A stretch of DNA of 29,113 nt from Fragilaria crotonensis (taxonomy: Eukaryota; Bacillariophyta; Fragilariophyceae; Fragilariales; Fragilariaceae), in NCBI GenBank assembly GCA_022925895.1, contig JAKSYS010000737.1, positions 1 to 29,113 of the forward strand, given 5' to 3'. Below the pieces are notes generated by a model. That model did not search any database. It had not been told where the DNA came from and saw nothing but the letters and a program-made list of their open reading frames with translations. The position numbers and the translations under genes are program-made. Shown here piece by piece: positions 20,470 to 29,113 of this stretch (positions within the stretch are counted from its first letter, which is position 1; every line of letters starts with the position of its first letter).

Positions 20470-21520
20470 CGTATTGAATGTCAAAAAGACATTGATAAGC
20501 TCCACCTATACAAGGGTTTGGCAAAAATTGAGTTGGCTCATTCTTGGCCTTCTTCTTGCAAAGCATGCAACTGCAAGAAAGTCTCACATTCACCTCAACC
20601 AAAGCCAACACAGGGTGAAGAACTTCAACTTCTGGTCCTTTGTGCAGATTGTATTCCCGAAGGAGAATGGAGAGTTCCTGAGGTTGTTGTGGTCATCATG
20701 TAAGACTCAACATGGATGGATCCACGCAAGAGGAAGGAGTCAATTACAGGAAACCTTCTCACCTGCATGTTGTGTCTTTGGCAGCCATCAGATGCTGTTC
20801 ATCACTAGCTTCCTTGACAATTCATGAGTGGTTCACCAACCAAAATGATTTTGTGATTTCATTCATCATTGAGCAGATCATGTTGAGTATTTTAACTCTA
20901 CATCATGGCCATCCCAAAAGTTCTTGAGGTTTGAGATGAAGGTCAGGATTATGTCCTCACACTACAAAGAACCAGTTTGGTCAGAAACAAGCAGGCAGAG
21001 TTTGGAAGCAGCCTCTGGTGAACATGCTCAAAGAGGATGGATTCATTCCAACTAAGATTGATGAATGGCTATTCTAGAAAGGCAAGTTACTGCTTGTGCT
21101 TTACCCAGATGATTCAATCTTTGTTGGCAGGTCCGGATCTGAAAGAATTGGCTGACATCATTCTCAAAATTAGGGCAGTGGGGCTCAAGCAAGCTCATTG
21201 TTGAAGGAGACAGAGTCAATGACAGCACATTCAGTCTGTCTCAACCTCACCTCATCATCAGGAATGATATCATCAAGGAATTGTGCTTGGATGGTCAAAA
21301 TGTAGGAATCAAGAAGATCACTGTAGCTCCTCTGTATTGCCAGGTTATTGGTCAGATTTCCTACTATCTGGAGAAGTGTTCAATGCTGGACAGCTTTTCT
21401 GGTGTCCACCACAGAGCAAGCTTCTTCATGTCCAATCCAAGGCATCAACATTGCAAGGCATTGAAGCGGTTGGACAGGTACCTGCTGGTTGGTTCAGGAG
21501 ACAAGGGAAATGGTTAGAAG
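20470..21520 (+). pseudogene. Old, frame-broken copia reverse transcriptase relic
   Basis: Recognisable RT blocks appear in order on the plus strand in shifting frames. RLNMDGSTQEEGVNYRKPSH and HEWFTNQNDFVISF lie at about 20707-20860, matching the ARLNVDGS-Q-EGVNY...W-T-QIDFV start of RT. FGQKQAGRVWKQPLVNMLKE and DGFIPTKIDEWLF lie at about 20973-21075, followed by a stop and then LLLVLYPDDSIFVG, the YVDD equivalent at about 21088-21130. LSQPHLI, IIKELCLDGQNV, VIGQISYYLEKCS and HCKALKRLDRYLL lie at about 21235-21490, the thumb-to-RNase H connection. Several stops and at least three frameshifts make it dead. It runs opposite to the young element and belongs to a different copia lineage (GQKQAGRVW/LYPDD against YGMKSSGARF/YVDD). 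No LTRs were found. Confidence 0.85.
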
Positions 21521-21992
21521 GGTGTCGGCACTCACATAAACACAACTATTCTCTTTCACTTTCAAACTGAAATGACGTCTTAAGATTGACAAAATGTGAA
21601 AATCCTCAACAGAAATTGATTTTTACACAAATACAATTCCTCACAACAGCATTGTCACAATGTAGAAATGCAACCATAGTAGCCTATGACAAAATGACTG
21701 AAAGACGCCTGAATTGGATTGCATTTTTGAACTTCAATCATCTATTCCGCATGGTAAGGCCAAATTCATACTAGCATGCCAGCAATCCTAGAATCAATGG
21801 GTGCTATTGCAAGTTTGTGGAATAGATATTGTGTGCTTTCTAAATAGTAAATATGATGGCGTGAAATAGAAAAAAGTTCATGATGCAGGTGTCCGGCAAA
21901 CTTTGTTTGACGTACACTACGTACTACGAAGATCAGCTAAAACCCACCTTAATCATTGTATGCATAAGTTTATCTCTTGTTGTGTGACAAGT
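21521..21992. other. Intergenic between copia relic and eEF3 stop
   Basis: No coding motif. The part nearest 21992 is the 3' non-coding region of eEF3; no AATAAA signal is present on the minus strand immediately after the stop. Confidence 0.5.
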
Positions 21993-24900
21993 TTACATCA
22001 GGTCCTTCTCGAAAGCGAATTCTTCTTCGTCAGAATCGAGAGCCTCGCCAGCCTTCAACTTGGTTTTGATCTTCTTGATCAAAGCCTTCTCTTCCTTCTT
22101 GGACAACTTCTTAGCAGGGCCCTTGACGGTCTCTACATTACCAGCAGCGTCAGTCATTTCGGTGATCTGTACTTGATCTTCGATCTTAGTGTCCTGCTTA
22201 AGCATCCAATCAGCATCTCCCTTGGTCTCCAAGTGACCGGCGTCCATGATCCAAGTTTCAGGGCACAGCGCTTGTGTGAACTCGTTGTTGTGGGAAATAA
22301 TAACGACTCCTCCCTCGAAGGTCTCAATGGCGCCAGCAAGGGCACCGAGAGATTCACGATCAAGGTAGTTGGTTGGTTCGTCCAAAACGAGGATATGAGG
22401 TTGGTTCCACATGGCAGCGGCGAGAACGACCTTCACCTTCTGTCCCCCGGAAAGAGCAGCAAGGCGGTAGTGAGTACCGAACTCACGGTCAAGACCGCAA
22501 TCCTCCAAATGCTCCTCGACGTTCTTAGTGGACAGAGGACGGACGTAAAGGCCGGAGCGTTGTGCGATCTTGAGGTCAGTAGCCTTCATGGCCTTTTCCC
22601 ATCCCATCTTCTTCAAGATCTTGGCAGGCAAGTAATCACCGGAGTCAATGGTGGAGCCGGCGTAACGAACTTCATACTCGTATTCCTTAGCCTTGTTGGT
22701 CTTACGACCGCCAACGAGCTCGGAGACGACCTTCTTGACTTTGGAGACCTTACCAGAATCTTCATCAGTGAACTGGATCTCAAACGGAGTCTTCTGCAGT
22801 TTGATTTCTTCGTCCGTGAATTGCAAACTGGACTTGACAAGGGATTCCTTGTCCTCACCATTGTTAGCGTAACGCCAACGAATGTATTCGTTGGGAGTCT
22901 TGTCCAAATGACTCTCAATGTGATGGAAAGCGTGCTGGGCGACATAAGCGACGCGAGCATTTGGGTGCTTCCACACCTCACCGGTCTGAGGAGAGCTTTC
23001 TCCGACTAGGAGTTTAATCATGGTACTCTTTCCAGCTCCGTTCTCCCCAATGCATGCGACACGGGACGAGAGGGAAACTTGGACAGTGATATCGAAGAGG
23101 GTAGGAGTAGTGTTGCCTGGGTAGGTAAAGTCGCAGTGAGCCATCTTCATGAGGGCCTTACCCTTGGACTTCACTCCTTCAATAGGACCAGGCTGTGGGA
23201 ATCTGAAAGTCTTCGAGGAAGCTTTGAGGGAGAAGTACGCGCGAATACCTGGGTTGACCTTGGCGAACTCGTCGAGGTTACCCTTGAATGTTCGGAGCTT
23301 CAAGTTCTCAATAGAAAGCATGTAGGTACAGCAATCGTTAAGAAGGCCGGAATCGTGGGACACAATGATGGCTGTCACATCCGTTAGAGAGTTGAGGTAT
23401 GACTTGACCCAAGCGACGTTGATCACGTCAAGGTGATTAGTTGGTTCATCGAGCAACAAAATGTCGGCCCTTTGAAGCATGGCACGGGCAAGAGCAAGCT
23501 TCATGCGCCATCCACCAGAGAGCGTAGACACCGCATGGTCAGGCTTCGCCTTACCATCCGGCAAAAATCCCACTCTCGCAAGGACAGCTCTGACATCGTC
23601 AATTGGGATGTTCATGGCCTGGATCTTGGGATCAACAAAGATGTAGTCAACACACGAAAGGTGGGACTGTTCGCCCTGGATATCGGCCTCAACGAAGACA
23701 GTGCGGACTTGGTCAACATCAGGGAATCCCTCGACCTGGTTATTGGCAATGGCTCTCATCAGAGTAGTCTTTCCGGAATCGTTTCCTCCGAGAAGACCGT
23801 AGTTGTGACCACGCTTGAGTCTCATCCTTGTATTGTGGAGGAGAATCTTGGTACCATAGGCAAGTGTGAATTGACAGTTGCATAGTTCCTCGGCGTCATC
23901 CTCGTCGTCTTCGTCCTCGGGAACAATCAACATCTTTTCAGCCTCTTCGCGAACCTTCTCTACACCGACCGTCGCGGCTTCCTTTTCAATGTATGCAGTG
24001 AACTGAGCGGTCACGTTTTTCTCCCATTGCATGTCTTCCATGAAGCCGAGGTCCATCATTGTGGTGGCAATCTGAGAAGAATGGTTGATGACCTTCAACA
24101 GACCACCGTCGGCATCGGGGCAATTGAGGGCGGTCTTAAACTCGGTAGCGAGCTTGGAGACATCTCCACGAACGACAGCTTGCTTGTCTGCCATTTCCTT
24201 GAGGCGCTTGAGCTGAGCAACGGCTTTCTCGGTCACTTCACGAGCCTCAGGGTCAGAGATCGATTCGGCATTGGTCTCGAGGGCTGGGAGGAGGAGGGGA
24301 AGGAAGGGAGCAGCATCGAGAGGATTGTCCACAAGCTTACTCATGTTGTTAATAATAACAGCAGATTGACGCTTGGTGGCGATCGATTTCTCGCGAAGGC
24401 CTCGAAGCAACAAAGGCACAACCATGGCAAGAGCCGGGCACTCGACACTTTGGACGAAGGTAACTCCCGCCATTTTGTGCATGATTTCAGGGACTTCCTT
24501 TGGCTTAGTGATGGCATCCAAAATCTTTCCCGTCATGTGCTCAATATCTCTGTTTCCAATCACGTTCATGGCATCACGCATGGCGTTCGTGGCAGCAACC
24601 TTGATTTGCTTCTTGGTGTCCCACATGCACGCAGTAACTTCAGGAACAACCTCAGGGAGGGAGTTACCATGCTGTTTAGGAGCCGACTCGTTGAAGATTG
24701 GGAAGCATTTCAGTGCCACCTCACGAATCTGCCACTTCTCTTCAACAGGAAGCTTGGCGAAGATCATGGGAAGGAGGGACTTGATGGCGAAAGGGTTGAT
24801 GTTTCTGCAGATAGCAAATGCCGCCTCCTCGGCAAGCGAGCGCACCGCGGCACTCTTGTTCATTGCTTGCTCCAAGCCTAAACATCAACAGAACGAAAGG

Positions 24901-25457
24901 TGAGTCTTGACATTTACAAAACTCAATCAACAAGAGTTAACAACAAAAATTGCAAATCAAAACCATACAATGACGGAGATTCGAGGGAAATTTGGGAAGA
25001 TTCGGCCATTCACTTGTTACGAAGAACTCGCTCGACGAGAAATACCGACTGATTGATACTTGCTCTCCCAGTCGTCGCCCATCGTCAACTTCTGTGCTCA
25101 ATAACATTTCGACCGGCCAGCATTGCGAGAAACGGAAAGAACGATGGTACCAACTCGGCAACCGTGACCCAGGAAACACGGAACAATGGGTTCATATACT
25201 ACCATCCCATATAAACACTTACATGCAGTAAGGCATTCCTTGTTGATAGCTTCGGCTTCTGGCGCACCCTCAGCAACAGCTTTGACGGTGGACAGACCGG
25301 CCAGAGCTTCAGCCTCATCTGAGGACGCAGCCTTGGCTTTGAGAGCCTCAATGTTGTCGGCAAACCCAGACTTTTGAATGCCTTCAGCCTTGATCTTCTC
25401 GACAACAGAGGCGGCATCCGTAATGGACAGAGAGGCAAACATCGACTCAAGAGACAT
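21993..25457 (-). CDS. Translation elongation factor 3 (eEF3), ABC-F ATPase
   Basis: Two exons (25457-25223 and 24877-21993) encode 1039 residues, close to the 1044 of yeast eEF3. The order is an N-terminal HEAT-repeat region (about 1-330), an acidic stretch (EDEDDEDDAEE), then ABC domain 1: Walker A GGNDSGKTT about 442-450, LSGGW 531-535, DEPTNHLD 555-562. ABC domain 2 follows: Walker A GENGAGKST 689-697, LSGGQ 887-891, DEPTNYLD 911-918. Between the Walker A and LSGGQ of domain 2 is the chromodomain-like insertion unique to eEF3 (about 770-850). The tail is Lys-rich (KKLSKKEEKALIKKIKTKLK) and ends in an acidic SDEEEF segment, as in yeast. The protein is an ATP-driven cytosolic factor that binds ribosomes and helps release E-site tRNA. 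All ATPase motifs are intact and no frameshift is present, unlike the neighbouring mobile elements. The split codon is TGC, giving LTA-C-LEQAMNK across the junction. Start: first in-frame ATG (MSLESMFASL). Confidence 0.96.
24878..25222 (-). other. eEF3 intron (345 bp)
   Basis: The donor is GTAAGT at 25222-25217 and the acceptor is TTTAG ending at 24878. It is phase 1, and splicing restores a Cys codon and the continuous HEAT-region reading frame. At 345 bp it is several times longer than the three 69-85 bp introns of the orphan gene at 626-1842, and could hold regulatory sequence. Confidence 0.9.
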
Positions 25458-26010
25458 GATTCTCCTTTAAAATAAGAGCAGGCCAACAAGTCTGAAGGTA
25501 GAGAGGAAGAGGGCAAGAATTTCACGGAACAGGATCAGTACACACGTTCCGAAAAGGTTGCTTCAAAAGCCAAGTGGTCGTCAATAGCTCCTGCTTTAAA
25601 AACAACAAAGCCAATCCATTGAAGGTCCTCGACGCCTCGTCCATGGTCATACACATTACGCAGTCACCGCTCGAGTCAGTCTCGTCCCACATTGTTCAAG
25701 CACTCACCTGCAATATATGTGTAGCTAACTATGCAAAACGTTTGTGGTTGGCGGTCAATCCCTAAGGTTTTTCTCCCTTAGAGAAGGTGTGAGTGATCGG
25801 ACCTCGTGCTGTATTAGATCTAGAAGGTTCTACAGAGCTTTCCAGGATGTTAAATCAGGCCCACGACCACGCCGACATGTGTCGGATGACGTTCCCGCAT
25901 CGGTAGGTCGGGACGCCGCAATGCTTTTTTGTTTACGGCTTACGCTGGATGGCTGTCTTTGTTTGGCCCATAACCCTTTCGATGCTTCGAAACTCTCTTT
26001 GCATAGTTAT
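25458..26010. other. eEF3 upstream (promoter) region
   Basis: Upstream of the eEF3 start on the minus strand there is no recognisable gene. The region is more GC-balanced than the flanking tracts and contains a TGACG core near 25886-25892. No TATA box near the start is obvious. It is the likely promoter and 5' UTR of eEF3 by position. Confidence 0.4.
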
Positions 26011-26643
26011 ACTGTGTACTAGTACTGGTACACACCAAGCCATCGATACCGGATAACGCAATTCATGCGCCATCCAATGTTGAAGTACAGTAGTATGTAG
26101 TAGTACGTAGTAGCTTATTATACAGTACCAGTAACTGTGCTCCATCCGTGGACCCGTGTACAAGTATGTCATAGATTATTTTTTACGAGTGGTACAAGGT
26201 ACAAGTACAAACTGTGCCCGTACCCATTTTTTTTGCAACCGGTTGTGCAACCCCGTAGGCCTAGTATTAATCGTACAAAACGTAGCCAGATGTACCAAGT
26301 CCACGCTACTGGATCAATTCCTAGAGTATGAATCACACCGAGCGCACATTTACCGTACTGAAGGAGAATATCGAAAAATTAGACCTCTTGCTTCCTGAAT
26401 ATGAGATAACACCTGCTATCTTGGTACAAGTACTTGGTACTCGGTACTCCGTGTACGTAGTACATCGCTACACATCTCATGCTCTACACGTCTGCTGTAG
26501 TTGTGTACCATACATCACGTGATATGAAAACTACAGACCTACCGGCATGTTGACTTTATTGTCGTGGTACAGTAGTATGTACCAGGATAACTATACTGAA
26601 CGCAAATGCAATAAAACAGTACCAGGTACTCGAGTACCTGGTA
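26011..26643. repeat. GTAC-saturated tract
   Basis: I count 26 GTAC tetranucleotides in about 630 bp, against two to three expected by chance. They occur as GGTAC, AGTAC and TGTAC variants, often back to back (for example GGTACAAGGTACAAGTAC near 26191), with many imperfect inverted repeats such as TGTGTAC...GTACACA at 26013-26034. No coding sequence is visible. Thinner GTAC clusters recur near 27690-27950 and 28700-29113. Confidence 0.75.
26620..26643. repeat. 24 bp perfect palindrome
   Basis: TACCAGGTACTC is followed with no spacer by its exact reverse complement. The centre is CTCGAG, with two flanking GTAC motifs. It closes the GTAC-rich tract. Confidence 0.9.
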
Positions 26644-28732
26644 ATACAGTATTATTTATACTCTGCTTTTTCTTTGTTTGTTTCTCTGTAGGATTGTGAG
26701 CTTATTTGTTGTTTGTCAACACTCCATTATAAGTCATAAATCAATCAAAGATAAGAACCAGTAAGTCTTTCAAAAATGATAATCTAAGTAAATTACACTG
26801 CAAACATAATCATAACAGCCTGACCCCAGATTAGCTACTTTCCTTGGTGTAGATCTTGCACAATGTAGTCTTCATTTCTCATAAGACATGTATGCCTTTT
26901 TGGATCTCTCAGTAGAGTTGTGCATGCCAGGAAGTTTATCCTGGTCTTCCATTCTTGGTTTTTCATAGCAACACCAGCAGCATATATTCTAGAGCTACGG
27001 TCATGGCTTATCTACTATCTTTAAATTCCCACCACAGTAAGACTGGCTGCATCAACAGAAGTACTTGAGGTCTTGGCAAGTACCAAGCTCCAAGGCACAA
27101 ATGCACAAAAAGAATTGGCTCATTGTACCATGGCATCAATAACAGATGCATTACAAGCAGCATCACACCCCTTCAAGTCTTTGTGTTTGAGTCTTCCTCC
27201 CACTTGCACCACTCAAGAACCAGTGTTCACACATCTGATACCAGAATCAATCACACCCACCAGCCACAAGTACATAACATTTCTGGTGAGGGTTTCCTAC
27301 ATGGTCATATGGCCCACCCTCCACTAATCTCTTGATTAGCTTCTGTGTGAGAGAAGCTGATCCATAGTACTGTCCACAAGATAGCAGAGACCCTTGAAAC
27401 AACCCTTCTTGTGAGCTGGCTCTAGTGATGCTGGTTCATGGTTCCACTACATAGAAAAAGAGGGTGTTGTGTACCTTGTTGTTCTCTCTGTTAAGAAGCA
27501 GGGGACTGTGGCTGGTTGCAATCTATTAAGTGCCTCCCTCTCACTATCAACACAAAAGTCTGTATAAATACAGCATTGAAGCTTGAAAATCATGATTTCC
27601 ACAAGACTAACGTATGTGACAGCCAGGTTCAGTCATTGTTGACAATTTTATGCAAAAGGTCATACAGGAGGGTTGAACTGGAAATTGAAGTAGTTAGCTA
27701 GTACTCCTGAGGTGTTGTGACAGTCAGAGCTGAATGTAGGATAAGAAAATTATTTGGAGTACAGTACTTTATTACTCCAAGAACTCCAGCAGTACAAGCA
27801 TGGACAGAGTATCTGGACAAATCAAACTACCACAGTACCTGGACAGATTGAGAAATTGGTGATTTGATTGTATTCATTCAGGAAGATTTATGTAGTGACT
27901 ACCCAGCATATTGTAGTACACCCTAAAACACATGGTGTTACTGTACTAGTAGCTTGTTTTTGGTGAGGAGTGACCGTTCACAAGTTAGAACACATTAAAT
28001 TCGGGATTTTTCCTGCTCGCGAGAATTTTATCTTCGTAGTTTAATTGCTGACTACTGTAACAACAAGTAAATGAAATCACAGTGTTAAAGTAGTCAGACT
28101 GATGTTCCAGCAAGCTAGTGAAGGTGTGAGGGTCCACTACATACGTTTTGCCAAGTCTAACATCACCAGCAAAAAACAACTCAACAGGCATGTTGACAAC
28201 TCATTTTTTATCCTATGGCACATTCCAAAGAACTACCAGCACTGGCTACTAATTTAATTGAACCAGTGTCAGTTGCAAAAAGCATGAGTTTCACCACAAA
28301 CTCCAAGATATTCCTGTTGTTCAGATCACCAGCAATTCGAATGTGTTCCTTTCTGAGGACTCAAGAACCACTTCCACAACAGCAGACTCATAACAACACA
28401 TACATTTGACATGAATGTGTAACATGCAAAAAAGTCATACCCACTTGATTTTGTAAATTGGACTCAATTTGAGTGACTCACCTGTCCTGATGCCATGTTA
28501 AGGAAAAACTCAAAGAATGAAGACTTGACAAATCATATCATCTTCATGATTTTCCATCACAATAGCTGCATAGCATACCCATCATCTATCTATTTGTTCA
28601 ACCTTAAAGAAAACTGTCAACAAGTGTGCCTTTAAGGCAAAAGAATTCTAATCCAGACACCATGTTTATATGCTTGTTCTTCCTTTGCTGGTTGACGCTG
28701 TACAGGAGTAGTGAGGAACGGACCGGAGCACT
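26644..28732. other. Long stretch with no recognised gene
   Basis: About 2 kb of AT-rich sequence with short frames only (up to about 84 codons, for example 27073-27327 plus). None carries a motif I can name. Its texture is like the TE relics to the left; unrecognised transposon debris is plausible. No RNA gene seen. Confidence 0.4.
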
Positions 28733-28764
28733 GGAGTAGTGGAGTAGTGGAGTAGTGGAGTACG
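28733..28764 (+). repeat. Tandem repeat, 8 bp unit x 4
   Basis: Three exact GGAGTAGT units are followed by a fourth, GGAGTACG. This is a small microsatellite-like array at the edge of the GTAC and TTGCAACC rich end of the window. Confidence 0.85.
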
Positions 28765-28930
28765 GTATTACTTGGCTAGTAGAGTACCCGGTATCTGAGA
28801 ACTCGTGAAAATCAGGGTTACCCCAATGCACCCTTACTTTGGTACTGTACCTGGTACTGTTGTGATTGACTAATTCGAGTTGCAAAAAACACGGATTGGG
28901 TTGCAAACCTACGCCGTTCTCTCGTAGAAA

Positions 28931-28963
28931 TTTTGCAACCCTACGTGCAACTGGGTTGCAAAA
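28931..28963. repeat. 11 bp perfect inverted repeat (TTTTGCAACCC)
   Basis: TTTTGCAACCC, an 11-base spacer, then GGGTTGCAAAA. A third arm, GGGTTGCAAA, lies at 28899-28908, and further TTGCAAC copies occur at 28879-28884, 29062-29071 and at 26233-26240. This could be a terminal repeat of an unrecognised small element. Confidence 0.7.
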
Positions 28964-29113
28964 GATCCTGATGTTCCGCACTGCGTTTTTGTCACAGTAC
29001 CTGCAAGTTCTACAGGTCCCTGTCGTATACACATACCGGAGGGAGTTGAAAATACTACTTCGGTTGCAAAACACCGGAAATGTTCGGGTACAAGTACATG
29101 TATACAGGAACGC

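Noticed and set aside
21903-23009. 368-codon open frame on the plus strand
   Set aside because: It lies antisense to the eEF3 coding exon and has no domain. It is a by-product of codon bias in the minus-strand gene.
24027-24881. 284-codon open frame on the plus strand
   Set aside because: Antisense to the eEF3 HEAT and ABC1 region, with no motif; explained by the real gene on the other strand.
26011-26643. GTAC tract as copper-response elements
   Set aside because: GTAC is the core bound by SBP-domain factors of green algae and plants, but such factors are not expected in diatoms and there is no copper-related gene nearby.
27060-28420. Possible DNA transposon (piggyBac-like) remnants
   Set aside because: Short frames give no convincing motif series on either strand.
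1-29113. CRISPR array, bacterial operon or phage
   Set aside because: No regular spaced repeats, introns are present in two genes, and all recognised mobile elements are eukaryotic.

Overview
This is a eukaryotic nuclear window, most likely from a diatom or close stramenopile relative. The evidence is a spliced translation elongation factor 3 gene, a Ty1/copia element whose gag, protease and integrase have the diatom 'CoDi' look, a multi-exon member of an unnamed protein family I associate with diatoms, and several decayed DNA transposons. The taxon is inferred from protein style. There is no operon structure, CRISPR array or recognisable RNA gene.

Layout: 432-1842 (minus) is a four-exon gene of an uncharacterised multicopy family, apparently frameshifted near its 3' end. 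3521-3961 holds two copies of a roughly 190 bp direct repeat, each with the same perfect 8 bp hairpin. 4013-4669 (plus) looks like a frame-broken coding relic. 4848-6559 (minus) is a broken Plavaka/CACTA-like transposase. 7056-7790 holds weak acidic-protein relics, and I recognise nothing in 7791-11339. 11340-12279 (minus) is a deleted hAT transposase. 12914-20078 (minus) is a full-length, very young copia retrotransposon: its LTRs differ by one base, it has TG...CA ends and a 4 bp AAGA target duplication, and gag, protease, integrase, RT and RNase H are all present. 20470-21520 (plus) is an old, frame-broken copia RT relic. 21993-25457 (minus) is eEF3, 1039 aa with one intron, and is the only clearly intact host gene. 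25458-29113 is non-coding as far as I can tell, with a GTAC-saturated tract, a 24 bp perfect palindrome, an 8 bp tandem repeat and TTGCAACC inverted repeats.

The window therefore reads as one housekeeping translation gene beside a graveyard of layered transposons, into which a copia element has recently inserted. The most unusual points are in that element. Gag and pol share a reading frame separated by a single UGA, and pol and gag are further broken by five frameshifts. Every frameshift falls in a homopolymer run, and no other base-substitution stop is seen.
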